From positions 620,001 through 684,000 of the forward strand of contig NZ_ATWJ01000007.1 of the NCBI RefSeq assembly GCF_000421185.1: DNA of 64,000 nucleotides, in the 5' to 3' direction. This stretch comes from Ornithinimicrobium pekingense DSM 21552 (GTDB lineage Bacteria > Actinomycetota > Actinomycetes > Actinomycetales > Dermatophilaceae). A program made the position numbers and the translations under genes. The notes under the pieces were generated by a model. It saw nothing but the letters and a program-made list of their open reading frames with translations. It was not told the origin of the DNA and ran no database searches. Positions 54,659 through 63,793 of this stretch are shown one piece after another (position 1 is the stretch's first letter; each line of letters opens with the position of its first letter).

Positions 54659-55909
54659 TCATCCGGCTGGTTCTTCCTGCCTCTCGCGCCGTCGTGGTTC
54701 CTGGGCGTGCAGCCAGGCGCTGAACGGCGCGGACGTGAGGCCGTGAAGGAGGACCGAGATGGTGATCGCCAGGGTGGCGTAGACGAAGATGTCGTGGTTG
54801 CCGGTGTGCCGTTCGGCCAGTGTGGCGTAGAACAGCGCAGAGACCCCGATGGGGGCGAACCAGCTGAGGAAGGCTGCCTCGCTACGGTCGTGCACGCTCC
54901 CCAGCACGGGCCACAGCGTCCAGATCGTGGCCAGGCGCCGGAACAGGACGGCCCCCGCGAGGACCAGGACCGGCGCCCAGCCCAGTCCGGCCCAGGCACC
55001 GATCGGTAGTGCCAGACCCAGCAGGATGAAGATCGGCAGCAGGAAGAGACGGGCGACGGCGTCGTGCACCTTGTCCTCCTCCGCCTCGTCACGTTGGGGG
55101 ATGACCTGTCCGAACACCGCGGCACCGACGAACACGGCCAGGAGGGCATCCGTGCCCAGCAGCTTGCCACCGCCCAGCAGCACAAGAGACAGCGGAACGA
55201 CGAATGCCAGATAAGAGCTCTCCTCCATCAGCCCGTGGTTTCGGACCAGGACGAACAACGTGCCCAGGACGAGGCCCGCGAAGGCACCAAGCAGCGCCGC
55301 GCCCACGACCTCCCGCAGCAGGACCTTGACCATCAGCTCGTGCCACGCCTGGTCGGGCTTGGTGATCAGCAGGACGGGAAGCATGACGAACAGGTAACCC
55401 AGTCCGTCGTTGATCCCGCTCTCGGCCGAGAGGTTGTGCCGCACCTTCTCGGGCACCTTCTCCTCAGCCAGCGACCCGGTCACGATCGGTGTCGTGACCA
55501 CGGGGTCCGTCGGCGTCACGATCGCGCCCACCAGCAGCGCCACAAGGAACGGCACTCCCAGGCCCCACCACGCCACACCCGTGGCCACGACGAGCATGAG
55601 AAGCATTCCCAGCCCGATCATGGTGACGACCCAACGAGCATTGGCCCGCCAGTACCCGTGCGGCAGTCGCAGCGCGACGCCGGCCAGCCCCACCGCCAGG
55701 GTGATCCTGGCCGCCTGCTCGAGCAAGGTGCCGGTCGGCACCTCGAAGTCCTCGACCCGGACCAGGTCCAGGGCGTGCGGGCCGATCACCGTTCCGAAGC
55801 ACAGGCACAGCAGCGGACCGGGCAGACTGGCCCGCTGCAGCACCGTCGAGAACGCGGCAAAGGTCAAGAGCGCCCCAGCGAACAATGCCAGGAGCAGGTT
55901 GATGTCCAC
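54659..55909 (-). CDS. Cation/proton antiporter (CPA1, NhaP-like)
   Basis: 416 residues with about 12 membrane helices. The CPA1 signature TPTDPVVTTPIVTG and the ion-site AESGINDGLGY (Asn-Asp pair) are clear. It exchanges Na+ or K+ for protons across the membrane. There is no cytosolic regulatory domain beyond a short basic tail (PRRRERQEEP). It sits alone, upstream of the TetR operon and downstream of the DUF4260 gene on the same strand. Confidence 0.88.
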   Translation of the reverse strand: MDINLLLALFAGALLTFAAFSTVLQRASLPGPLLCLCFGTVIGPHALDLVRVEDFEVPTGTLLEQAARITLAVGLAGVALRLPHGYWRANARWVVTMIGLGMLLMLVVATGVAWWGLGVPFLVALLVGAIVTPTDPVVTTPIVTGSLAEEKVPEKVRHNLSAESGINDGLGYLFVMLPVLLITKPDQAWHELMVKVLLREVVGAALLGAFAGLVLGTLFVLVRNHGLMEESSYLAFVVPLSLVLLGGGKLLGTDALLAVFVGAAVFGQVIPQRDEAEEDKVHDAVARLFLLPIFILLGLALPIGAWAGLGWAPVLVLAGAVLFRRLATIWTLWPVLGSVHDRSEAAFLSWFAPIGVSALFYATLAERHTGNHDIFVYATLAITISVLLHGLTSAPFSAWLHAQEPRRRERQEEPAG

Positions 55910-55973
55910 GTCGGTCGAAGCCTTCCTGCCGGATGGGCACAGGCAACCACCCAGCGGCTGGCAGCGCCTCTCG

Positions 55974-56001
55974 GGTCGACCTCGGCCCCCAGCTGCACCA
56001 C
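55974..56001. repeat. Half copy of the intergenic palindrome (copy C)
   Basis: GGTCGACCTCG then CCCCCAGCTG matches the left arm and centre of copies A and B, but the right arm is missing. It lies in the 123-nt gap upstream of the antiporter gene, which holds no gene of its own. A CATACC word follows. Confidence 0.5.
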
Positions 56002-56032
56002 ATACCGCTGCCTCTTGACGGAAAGTGCGTGG

Positions 56033-56497
56033 TCAGCGCTTCGTGCCAACCTCTCCGAGGTGGGTGTGTGTGAAGCGGTCCGTGAACTTCAGCCCATACC
56101 CGAGCAGACGATCGACGGCGATGTGGAAGGCCCACGTCAAGGTGACGAAGAGGGGCCAGCGCGCATCGACCGCCCCCACCCAGCTGAGAAGAAGCAGCGT
56201 GGCCGGTCCCAGGTAGCTGTGGCCGACGTTGTAGCTGACCGCCCCGACCGTCGGGGAGACGAGGTAGCCAAGCATCGAGAGATCCCAGAGCAGGAAGATC
56301 GCGACAAGCCACCACCAGGCGAAGCCCAGCTGAACGAAGACAACCACGACCAGCGCCGCCACCGCCGCGCTCTCGATCCGTTGGAACCACACCGGCAGGG
56401 CCACCCAAGCAGTATCCACCCCCGTCCAGGAGCGTGCTTGAGCACTGACTGTCCGCGTCTCGGGCGAACTCCTGGGTTCGCGGACCTGCGCGGTCAC
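56033..56497 (-). CDS. DUF4260 family membrane protein
   Basis: 154 residues. After a polar N-terminus of about 35 residues come three or four hydrophobic helices (VAALVVVVFVQLGFAWWWLVAIFLLWDLSMLGY) and the family ending DRLLGYGLKFTD...DTHLG-like (DRFTHTHLG). The function is unknown. The start overlaps the end of the PP-loop gene by 4 nt, so the two are translated together. Confidence 0.82.
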   Translation of the reverse strand: MTAQVREPRSSPETRTVSAQARSWTGVDTAWVALPVWFQRIESAAVAALVVVVFVQLGFAWWWLVAIFLLWDLSMLGYLVSPTVGAVSYNVGHSYLGPATLLLLSWVGAVDARWPLFVTLTWAFHIAVDRLLGYGLKFTDRFTHTHLGEVGTKR

Positions 56498-57870
56498 AGC
56501 AAGGACGACCGCCGTCGGTCCAGCGCGGCCTGAAGCTCCCGGCGCACCCTGCGCCGGGCTCTCCTCGACCCGTCCCGCGGAGGGTGCGCAGCCATCCAGC
56601 CCTCGAGCTCGTTCTGCGCGGCGGCGCGGCCAGCGTCTGGCACGGTGACGTCATACCCGCGCACCGCGGCCTCCTCCTCAGCGATCATGGGCGAGGCGAA
56701 CCGGTGCACCTCGGCGGTGATTCCTGCGCGATAGCGCTGCGGGAGCAGCTGCAGCGCGGGTTCGTACGAGCGAGTGAGCCAGTCGCGCGGGTCGGGGCCG
56801 GCTTTGGCCGCCACCGATCGCAGGAGTGCGCTGCGGCCACCGTCAGCCAGGTATCGGTGCGCGCAGTGCGCCAGCACCGGCTCCACCTTCATGGGCTCGA
56901 CCAGAAGATGCTGGCGGGCTTCCCGGTCGCGCCACTGCCGCTCGATCGCACGGTCGTCCGGCCACCTGCCGCTGACCGCAGACGTGAGCAGGTCCTTCCG
57001 GGCGCACTTCGGGCATCGACGGCACGGGCGCCCGAGGCGTGAGCCGCGCACGCACGACTGAGCTGCTCGCCCAAGCTCGTCCTGCTGGACGATCGCGCTC
57101 GTCACCACCTCCGAGACCCCGGCGACCGGCACGCACACGGGCAGGCTCAGCACCGCGAAGAGAGGTCCCCACTCGGCGACGAAGGGCGACCGTGCGTAGT
57201 CACGGAATCGACCACGCTGCAACCGGTAGGTGGCCTCCAGGGGAGCGCCCCACGCGACGGCGTCGAGCCGGTCGGCGTCGGCATGCAGCAGAAGGGGAAC
57301 GGCCGTGGTCAGGTCGTGCGGGAAGCCCATGGGGTGTCGCAGGTACTCGACGTCGCTCGGCACCACCCTCACAGCGCGTCCGTGCCGCGCCAGGACCTCG
57401 CACGACTGCTCTGCTGCCCGGCCGTCCATCATGGTGGCCCGTCGCTCGCCCCGAGGCCTCCGCCTGGACAGGTGATAGCTGTGGGTGCTCTCCGGCAGCA
57501 GCACCAGGGCCGCGACGCTGTCCGTGCCCCCGCTGAAGCACAGACCGGGTCGACCGTCCCGTGGGGTGGCACGCGGGGAATGCTCCCGGACGTGCGCCAC
57601 GGTCAGGCCGAGCCCGGCGCGGATCGCGGCGGCCAGCTCTCGGCTCGCCGGGACGGAGCAGGAGAAGGGCGTGGCCTTGGACACCCACGGACGGACGCAG
57701 AGCAACGCGCTGACGACAAGGAGGTCCGGATGCACCTTCCCTGGCGCCACGTCCAGGAGGAAGCTGGTCCTGCCGCGGGCGAGCTCGACGCCTCGCCGAG
57801 TGCGCTCGCCCTCGCTCGGCTCCAGCACGAAGGTGACCCTGCCGGGCGTGTGCTCGATCTTGACGTGCAT
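56494..57870 (-). CDS. QueC-like PP-loop ATPase (possibly DUF6395)
   Basis: 458 residues. The N-terminal ~100 residues have no domain I can name. Then the PP-loop CFSGGTDSVAAL (SGGTDS at 113-118) binds ATP for adenylation chemistry. A Cys cluster follows with Cys273, Cys283, Cys286 and Cys289 (C-x9-C-x2-C-x2-C), like the zinc site of QueC. The C-terminal ~160 residues are helical and basic. The arrangement suggests an ATP-dependent ligase or amidating enzyme. QueC relatives occur in queuosine synthesis and in some phage-defence sets, but no other member of either is seen here. It is coupled to DUF4260. Confidence 0.65.
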   Translation of the reverse strand: MHVKIEHTPGRVTFVLEPSEGERTRRGVELARGRTSFLLDVAPGKVHPDLLVVSALLCVRPWVSKATPFSCSVPASRELAAAIRAGLGLTVAHVREHSPRATPRDGRPGLCFSGGTDSVAALVLLPESTHSYHLSRRRPRGERRATMMDGRAAEQSCEVLARHGRAVRVVPSDVEYLRHPMGFPHDLTTAVPLLLHADADRLDAVAWGAPLEATYRLQRGRFRDYARSPFVAEWGPLFAVLSLPVCVPVAGVSEVVTSAIVQQDELGRAAQSCVRGSRLGRPCRRCPKCARKDLLTSAVSGRWPDDRAIERQWRDREARQHLLVEPMKVEPVLAHCAHRYLADGGRSALLRSVAAKAGPDPRDWLTRSYEPALQLLPQRYRAGITAEVHRFASPMIAEEEAAVRGYDVTVPDAGRAAAQNELEGWMAAHPPRDGSRRARRRVRRELQAALDRRRSSLL

Positions 57871-58029
57871 CAGCCAGGCGCCTCCGCGCCGGCACGAACT
57901 GCGTCCCCTGCATCCAGGTCCCTCACGCGACCATCATCGGCCACGCGGCGAGCACGGTCCGGTAGCCGCACCGGGCGGTGGAGATCACCCGACCACCGGG
58001 TGCCCGGCGCAGGGGCCGACGAGCGGTGC

Positions 58030-58962
58030 CTACCCGTGGTCGCCGACGGTGACGGCAATCTTGCCCCGCACGTGTCCCTCGATGCTGCTGCGGAAGGCGT
58101 CGGCCGCGCGCTCCATCGGGAAGGTGTCGGCGATGACCGGCTTCACGCTCCCGGCCTCCACGAGCTCGGTGAGCGCGAGCAGGTGGACGGGGTCGGGGCG
58201 GACGAAGACGTAGCGGCCACCTTTCTCCTTCACTCCGACGTCGACCACGGAGGCAACCCGCTCGGGCGTCCGCAGGTACGGCAGGGACGCCATCCAGTCG
58301 TCGCCCCCCACGAGGTCGACGACGGCATCGAGCCCGTCGGGCGCCGCCTCGACGATGCGCTCGGCGAGCCCGTCGCCGTAGGTCAGCGGTTCGGCGCCGA
58401 GCGAGCGCAGGAAGTCGTGGTTCTTCGGGGACGCAGTAGCCAGCACGCGGGCTCCCCACGCGGTGGCGATCTGGACGGCGTAGGTGCCCACGCCGCCTGC
58501 TCCGTTGTGCACCAGGACGGTGTCACCCCCCGTGGTGCCGACCGCCTCGAGCGACTGGTATGCCGTCAGCCCGGCGAGAGGGATGGTCGCGGCTTCGGCC
58601 CAGGACACGTTGCGCGGTTTCCGGGCAAGAGCCCGCACCGGAGCGGCGACCCGCTCGGCGAAGGTGCCCAGCCCCACCGTGTCCATGCGGGCGTAGCCGA
58701 TCACCTCGTCGCCGGCCTGGAACTCGGTCACCGACGCCCCCGGGTCCACGACCACCCCAGCCACGTCCCAACCCGGAATCACCGGAAAGTAGGTCGGCAG
58801 GGCAGCGTCGAGGTAGCCGGCGGTGATCTTCCAGTCGACCGGATTGACCGACGACGCCCGCACGTCGAGGAGCACGCTGTCCGGCCCCACCTTGGGGTCA
58901 GGCTGGTCGCCGTACCGGAGAACCTCAGGACCGCCGTACTCGTCGTAGAAGACTGCCTTCAT
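58030..58962 (-). CDS. Zinc-free quinone oxidoreductase-like MDR protein
   Basis: 310 residues of the medium-chain dehydrogenase/reductase family, zeta-crystallin branch: MKAVFYDEYGGPEVL start, SSVNPVDWKI, and the NADPH loop NGAGGVGTYAVQIA (near 155). The catalytic zinc ligands are absent. It reduces quinones or enones with NADPH. AGGAG lies 5 nt before ATG 58962. It is followed at 159 nt by the PP-loop gene on the same strand; the gap holds no gene. Confidence 0.87.
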   Translation of the reverse strand: MKAVFYDEYGGPEVLRYGDQPDPKVGPDSVLLDVRASSVNPVDWKITAGYLDAALPTYFPVIPGWDVAGVVVDPGASVTEFQAGDEVIGYARMDTVGLGTFAERVAAPVRALARKPRNVSWAEAATIPLAGLTAYQSLEAVGTTGGDTVLVHNGAGGVGTYAVQIATAWGARVLATASPKNHDFLRSLGAEPLTYGDGLAERIVEAAPDGLDAVVDLVGGDDWMASLPYLRTPERVASVVDVGVKEKGGRYVFVRPDPVHLLALTELVEAGSVKPVIADTFPMERAADAFRSSIEGHVRGKIAVTVGDHG

Positions 58963-59124
58963 CGTGCTCCTTCTCCCAAGAATTCGCCCCGCGCCGGGGC
59001 TCGCCATCTCTCGGCGGCGGCAACGGCCAGCTCTTGGTGCGCATTCCCGACCCGAGGCGATCGCCAGGCGGCGCACTCACGCGCCTGCGGGCGGGTTGTC
59101 GGGGGCCAGGTCTACGGTGCCTTC

Positions 59125-59574
59125 ATGGCTGACTGGGACGAGATCTTGAGAGCGGTGGGACTTGCCCTGGGCGGCGACCGCGAGGCCGGCCGAGAGGCTC
59201 TGGTGATCGCGTGGGAAGGGACGCGGGAGAGCGATCATGCTCAGCGGTGTGTCATCGCGCACTACCTGGCCGATCTTCAGGCGTCTCTCGAGGACGAGGT
59301 TCTCTGGGATGAGGTCGCCCTGGCCGAGCACGCCCATGTCGCTGACGCCGACCTGACGCCTGTGGGCGTTTCAGCAGCCGCCAGCCTGGGGCCAAGTCTC
59401 CATCTGAACCTCGGGGACGGATATGTGCGTCAAGGACCACTGCGCGAGGCTGAGGGAGAGCTCGACAAGGGCCTGCAGACGCAGCACGTTCTTCCCGCGG
59501 ACGGATACGGGGACATGGTCCGCGGCGGGCTGGACCGGCTGCGCTCGCGCCTGCACGAGGCGACGACAGGCTAG
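59125..59574 (+). CDS. Helical (TPR-like) protein of unknown function
   Basis: 149 residues, all-helical and acidic: [52 protein letters not shown], and a later [20 protein letters not shown] helix pair that looks like a tetratricopeptide unit. Proteins of this type are found across actinobacteria with no assigned role. ATG 59125 is 6 nt after TACGGT (59113-59118) with no ribosome site. Confidence 0.75.
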   Translation: MADWDEILRAVGLALGGDREAGREALVIAWEGTRESDHAQRCVIAHYLADLQASLEDEVLWDEVALAEHAHVADADLTPVGVSAAASLGPSLHLNLGDGYVRQGPLREAEGELDKGLQTQHVLPADGYGDMVRGGLDRLRSRLHEATTG

Positions 59575-59641
59575 GTCCGCGACGCACCCTGCCGCGGACA
59601 GACAGGGCCGAGGCGCTGATGGGCCGCCGGCCTGCTGGTGC

Positions 59642-60556
59642 TCAGGATGGGAACACACCGCTGGACAGGTACCGGTCGCCGCGGTCGCACACCACGAAGA
59701 CGATCGTGGCGCCCTCGACCTCCTCGGCCACCTGCAGGGCGGTCCAGCAAGCGCCGCCCGCCGAGACCCCGCCGAAGACGCCCTCCTCGCGGGCCAGCCG
59801 ACGGGCTGTCTCCTCCGCGTCGGCCTGGGTGACCTCGACGGTCCGGTCCACCGCCGACGGATCGAAGATCTTCGGCACATACTCCGGCGGCCAGGCGCGG
59901 ATCCCCGGGATCTTCGCACCCTCCGCGGGCTGTGCCCCGACGATCTGCACACCTGCGTTGCGCGACCGCAGGAACCGCGAGACCCCGGTGATCGTGCCGG
60001 TGGTGCCCATCGCGGACACGAAGTGGGTGATCCGACCGTCGGTCTGGCGCCACAGCTCCGGGCCCGTGCCGTTCTCGTGGGCACGGGGGTTGTCCGGGTT
60101 GCCGAACTGGTCCAGGACCCGGCCCCTACCCTCGCGCTCCATCTGCGTCACGACGTCGCGGGCCTCTTCCATGCCCCCCTCAGCCGAGGTGAGAACCAGG
60201 TCGGCTCCGTAGGCCTTCATCGTCTGGATGCGCTCGGTAGAGGCGTTCTCGGGCATCACGATGACCAGCGGGTAGCCGCTGATCGCCGCCGCCATCGCCA
60301 AGCCGATCCCGGTGTTGCCGGACGTGGCCTCCAGCAGGGTGTCGCCGGGGGAGATCTCTCCTCGCTCCTCGGCGCCCCGGATCATGCTGATCGCGGGCCG
60401 GTCCTTCACCGAGCCGGCCGGGTTGTTCCCCTCCAGCTTGGCCAGCAGCACGTTGCCTCGGCGCTCGTTCTCCGGCCCCGGAAGGCGCTGCAGACGTACC
60501 AGCGGGGTGTCGCCGATGACGTCCTCCATCGTCTGGTACGGCCGAGGGTTGCTCAC
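59642..60556 (-). CDS. cysM: Cysteine synthase (CysM type)
   Basis: 304 residues of the PLP fold type [14 protein letters not shown], the Schiff-base Lys in [11 protein letters not shown] (near 55), the phosphate/substrate loop [12 protein letters not shown], and [26 protein letters not shown] matches the CysM (O-acetylserine sulfhydrylase B) type rather than CysK. The enzyme makes cysteine from O-acetylserine and a sulfur donor. GTG 60556 is 7 nt after TAGAAT on its strand and lacks a ribosome site; the ATG at the tenth codon is a possible alternative. Confidence 0.9.
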   Translation of the reverse strand: MSNPRPYQTMEDVIGDTPLVRLQRLPGPENERRGNVLLAKLEGNNPAGSVKDRPAISMIRGAEERGEISPGDTLLEATSGNTGIGLAMAAAISGYPLVIVMPENASTERIQTMKAYGADLVLTSAEGGMEEARDVVTQMEREGRGRVLDQFGNPDNPRAHENGTGPELWRQTDGRITHFVSAMGTTGTITGVSRFLRSRNAGVQIVGAQPAEGAKIPGIRAWPPEYVPKIFDPSAVDRTVEVTQADAEETARRLAREEGVFGGVSAGGACWTALQVAEEVEGATIVFVVCDRGDRYLSSGVFPS

Positions 60557-60646
60557 CCGCCGGATTCTACGGTGGTGGTCACCGAAGAATCGCTCGTCGG
60601 GGACACTGGGGGGAACACCGACCGCCGCCTGGAGAAGGAGACAGCC

Positions 60647-61591
60647 GTGACCGAGGGAACAGTCCGCTGGTTCGATGCCGACCGGGGGTTCGGTTTCATC
60701 GCCGTGGGAGAGGGCGCAGAGGACCTGTACGTGCACGCGTCCGAGATCGTCAGCGACGACGCGATGAAGCTGCTCCGGGAAGGACAGGTGGTCGAGTTCG
60801 AGATCGGTGAGGGGGACCGTGGTCCGCAGGCACGCCGCGTCCGGGTGCTGGCCGACCTGGCTGCCGACACGACCCTCGGCCTGCTCGGCACCGTCTCCTG
60901 GTACGAGCCTGCCAAGGGATACGGCTTCATCACACCCGACGGCGGGGGGCCCGAGATCTTCATGCACAGCTCGGCCATCGTCGGGGGCGGCGTCGTCGTG
61001 GAGGGGCAGCGGGTGGCGTTCCTCGTCGTCGACGGGGAGAAAGGGCCCCAGGCCGATCACCTGCTGCCCCTGGGAGCCCAGGCCGCTCACCAGGCGGAGG
61101 TGACGGACGGGGCGGACGGCACCGTGTCCTGGTACGACGAGGACAAGGGTTTCGGGTTCATCACCCCCGAGTCCGGCGGCCCCGATGTCTTCGTCCACGT
61201 CCGCGCGCTGGCCGACGGGCTCCCTGAGCTCGAGGAGGGGGACCGGGTCACCTATGACGTCGTCGAGAGCGAGAAGGGGCCACAGGCTCGCGACGTGCGT
61301 CTCGCGCGCAGCTCGGCACGGCGCGGCGCGTCGGCGACGTCGACGACCCGGCCCCGCTCGAGGCGACGGGAGGCCTCCGACGTCCCGGCGCGCGGCGGCG
61401 AGGGCGTGGTCACGCGCTACGACGCAGAACGGGGGTTCGGCTTCATCGCTCCGGACGCGGGAGGCCCGGACCTGTTCGTGCACGTGTCGGTCCTCAGGGA
61501 CGACGAGGCGCTGCTCAAGGGCGACCGTGTCCGCTTCCAGGTGCGACAGAGCGATCGAGGACCGCAGGCCGACCGCGTCGAACGGGTGTGA
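60647..61591 (+). CDS. Protein with four tandem cold-shock domains
   Basis: 314 residues made almost wholly of four cold-shock (OB) domains: about 3-67, 79-139, 157-219 and 252-314. Each has RNP1 (RGFGFI 13-18, KGYGFI 90-95, KGFGFI 167-172, RGFGFI 262-267), RNP2 (LYVH 27-30, IFMH 104-107, VFVH 181-184, LFVH 276-279) and a closing (D/E)(R/K)GPQA. Domains 3 and 4 are joined by a basic Ser/Arg/Thr-rich linker (220-250). It should bind single-stranded RNA or DNA over a long footprint. GTG 60647 follows GGAGAAGGAG by 6 nt. Bacterial Csp proteins usually have one such domain. Confidence 0.92.
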   Translation: MTEGTVRWFDADRGFGFIAVGEGAEDLYVHASEIVSDDAMKLLREGQVVEFEIGEGDRGPQARRVRVLADLAADTTLGLLGTVSWYEPAKGYGFITPDGGGPEIFMHSSAIVGGGVVVEGQRVAFLVVDGEKGPQADHLLPLGAQAAHQAEVTDGADGTVSWYDEDKGFGFITPESGGPDVFVHVRALADGLPELEEGDRVTYDVVESEKGPQARDVRLARSSARRGASATSTTRPRSRRREASDVPARGGEGVVTRYDAERGFGFIAPDAGGPDLFVHVSVLRDDEALLKGDRVRFQVRQSDRGPQADRVERV

Positions 61592-61617
61592 GCGGGGACG
61601 CAGCTGTGCGCGAGTCA

Positions 61618-61634
61618 TGGCGGTCCAACCGCCA
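61618..61634. terminator. Short hairpin after the cold-shock gene
   Basis: TGGCGGT-CCA-ACCGCCA, a 7-bp stem 26 nt after the stop, in the gap before the convergent lipoprotein gene. It is weak by itself. Confidence 0.35.
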
Positions 61635-61725
61635 CCGGCCACGGCTTTGTCGACGTGGTGGAAGGGTTGCCGACGGTCCTTCGACCTGGGTCAGCGGTGA
61701 ACCGACCGACGGCGTCTGCTCGCAC

Positions 61726-62305
61726 CTACTCCTCCATCGGGCAGGTGCCGTCCGGTTCGAGGAAGTCGTCGGTGCACAAGGTGACCTCCGCGACGACCTC
61801 GAGGGAGTACGGGCGTCCTTCGACCTCGTAGGCGACCCGGTAGCCGCCCCTGACCCACTTGCCGGGCTGGGTGACCTCCAGCCCCATCACGAGGAGGTAG
61901 CCGGTGAGCGCGCCACCCTCCGCCTCCTGCGCCTTCTCCGGCTGGAGGACGGCCCCCTCGGCAGGGACAAGGGGACCGAGGGCGTCGTGCGTCGGCGGGA
62001 ACTGCGGCTCGAACTGATGGCTCTCCGTCCGGCCCCCGCCGATCAGTGCATCGACCAGCCTGAGCTGCCGTGGCGTGTCGACGAGCTCGACGGACGTGAT
62101 GCGCGCCGGCTTGTCCCCGTGGTTGAGCAGCACCTCGAACGTGTCCGTGACGGGCTCGCCCACCGCGACGTGGAAGCCGCCGTAGCCGTGGTCGTGCGGA
62201 GTAGGCAGAGGCCCGTCGGTGGAGGCCGCGCCGAGGCTGGTGCAGCCCGCCAGCGGGAGCAGCGCCACGAGGGGCCAGCGATCGACAGCGCCCCGAGAGG
62301 GTCAT
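61726..62305 (-). pseudogene. Putative lipoprotein with a frame break in the signal peptide
   Basis: From 62268 to 61726 the frame encodes a 180-residue exported protein: WPLVALLPLAGC gives a good hydrophobic core and lipobox, followed by a beta-rich domain (FEVLLNHGDKPARITSVELVD, GYLLVMGLEVTQPGKWVRGGYRVAYEVEG). It lacks a proper start: only a GTG at 62268, leaving eight residues before the Cys. An ATG at 62305, overlapping the upstream stop as ATGA, encodes a suitable MTLSGRCRS start but in another frame. A single-base indel between 62305 and 62268, or a sequencing error, would explain this. The domain family is unknown. Confidence 0.5.
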
Positions 62306-62871
62306 GCGCTCTCGTGCGGGGGGGCGCGGCCCCGGGCCTGGAGGGCAGCCTCGTCGGCACGGCGTGACCTGGCGGTGTGGTCCACGTGCAGCTGGACGAC
62401 GGGGTCCTCCACGAGGGCACCCTCGAGGACGTGACCGCCGTGCAGGTACATGTCGATCGTGCGCCCCTCCACCTCCCAGAAGGCGGTGAACGTGTCCGGG
62501 TCCTCGCCAGGCGTCAGCTCCTCGACGGGCGCGCCGGCGAAGCCGGAGGACAGCTCGCGCAGCTGCCGGGCGGCCGCCCGCACGGCTTCGGGCGGTCCGC
62601 CGCGCCACAGGAACCAGCTGACGCCGACGAAGTCCCCCTCGAAGGTGTGCCAGCCGAGACCCGGGCTTCCCCACCGCTCGGGCCCCTCGCCCACGACGGT
62701 GTCGGAACCGTACTCACCCCAGGCCCGGTGGGCGGCCCGCACGTCCAGCCCGTGCCTCGTGAACCACTCGAGGCGTTGTGCCTCCGACGTCGGCCACTCG
62801 GACCTGACGAGACGTTCCACGAGGGTTGCCACCTCGTCCGGGTCGGGCAGCACGTCCAGATCCCCATGCAT
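62302..62871 (-). CDS. Unrecognised 189-residue protein
   Basis: Soluble, with EWFTRHGLDVRAAHRAWGEYG, GWHTFEGDFVGVSWFLWRGGP, and EELTPGEDPDTFTAFWEVEGR: a mixed alpha/beta protein of the kind seen among actinobacterial small conserved or immunity-like families. I cannot name a family. ATG 62871 lies 6 nt after TAGGGT on its strand, so it is probably leaderless. The stop overlaps the (frame-broken) lipoprotein ATG by 4 nt, which points to a two-gene operon. Confidence 0.65.
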   Translation of the reverse strand: MHGDLDVLPDPDEVATLVERLVRSEWPTSEAQRLEWFTRHGLDVRAAHRAWGEYGSDTVVGEGPERWGSPGLGWHTFEGDFVGVSWFLWRGGPPEAVRAAARQLRELSSGFAGAPVEELTPGEDPDTFTAFWEVEGRTIDMYLHGGHVLEGALVEDPVVQLHVDHTARSRRADEAALQARGRAPPHESA

Positions 62872-63088
62872 CTGCCCACCCTAGGGCGTGATGACTGCCG
62901 GCGGGGGTCACCATGGGCCGGCTGCACGGCGACCGCGCCTTCTCCGCGGCCGGCCTGATCGCCTTCACCGAACCCGCCACCCGGCCGCGCCCGAGCTGCT
63001 CGAGGTGCCGGTCGAGGTGTGACGCGGGGCCGGTCGTGGGACCGTCGGAAACCAGAAGAGGCGGACACACCGTCGCGAAGGAGACGAC

Positions 63089-63664
63089 GTGCGCAGCGAG
63101 CGAGGCCCCGACACGCACCGGACCACGGTGCAGTGGATGGGAGAGCCCGTGCTCACCCTCGCCGACGTCTGGCCGCAGCGACCTCGCGGCGTCATCGTCA
63201 GCCTCAACTCGACACCCACCAGTGTCGCCGCCGGCCACTACCACCAGGGCTCGCTGGCGCAGCGTCAGCTCTCCCGTCTCGCCGACGCCGGCCTGTTCCG
63301 GGCCCCCGAACCCGGTCAGACCTCCTTCGAGGACGTCGCAGCAGAGGCCGGCATCGGCCTTGCCGACGTGGTCAGACGCCCGACCTGTGCCGAGAGGCAT
63401 CTGATCGCCCGCGAGATCGAGGTCGGCCGCAGGTCCCTGGTCGTCGAGCTGGAGGCTCGACGTGTCGCGCTCCTCATCTGCATCTTCCGCCGCCCGGTGG
63501 ACGTCCTGCTCGGGACCAGCGGCCCACCGGGGTTCCAGCCGCGGACGACGTCCTGGGGAGCGCGGGTCTTCCGCCTGCCCGGCCCCTTCGCACCGGTGCA
63601 GGAGGTGCGCGGCGTGATGGCGGAGCTCACCCAAGCCCTCGGCTCCGCCTCCTCCGTGCAGTGA
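63089..63664 (+). CDS. Mug/TDG-like DNA glycosylase (uracil-DNA glycosylase superfamily)
   Basis: 191 residues. It has the family layout PRGVIVSLNSTPTSVAAGHYHQG (equivalent of the GLNP water/active-site motif) and GIGLADVVRRPT, then a strand-loop near FRRPVDVLLG. Mug enzymes remove uracil or thymine mispaired with G. In the usual motif I the sequence is G(I/L)NPG; here it is SLNST, so the Asn is kept but the Gly/Pro are changed and activity may differ. GTG 63089 has AAGGAG 5 nt upstream. The 217 nt before it hold no other gene. Confidence 0.72.
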   Translation: MRSERGPDTHRTTVQWMGEPVLTLADVWPQRPRGVIVSLNSTPTSVAAGHYHQGSLAQRQLSRLADAGLFRAPEPGQTSFEDVAAEAGIGLADVVRRPTCAERHLIAREIEVGRRSLVVELEARRVALLICIFRRPVDVLLGTSGPPGFQPRTTSWGARVFRLPGPFAPVQEVRGVMAELTQALGSASSVQ

Positions 63665-63793
63665 CAGGCACCGTCACGACGACCTGACGAGGACCCGCCG
63701 ACGTAGGGTGCGGGACAACCAGAGGCAGCCGGGTCGGGGGCGCAGGGGGACAAGCCCTGACGCACCCGGGTGGCACCGACCAGGAGGATGCGG

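Noticed and set aside
54659-58962. A complete Qat, CBASS or queuosine gene set around the QueC-like protein
   Set aside because: No QatA/B/D, CD-NTase, effector or queCDEF-type neighbour is present; only DUF4260 is coupled.
62913-63404. Plus-strand frame before and across the glycosylase gene
   Set aside because: No ribosome site, a low-complexity Arg/Pro/Ser pattern, and it overlaps the glycosylase gene in another frame; the 217-nt gap shows no gene.
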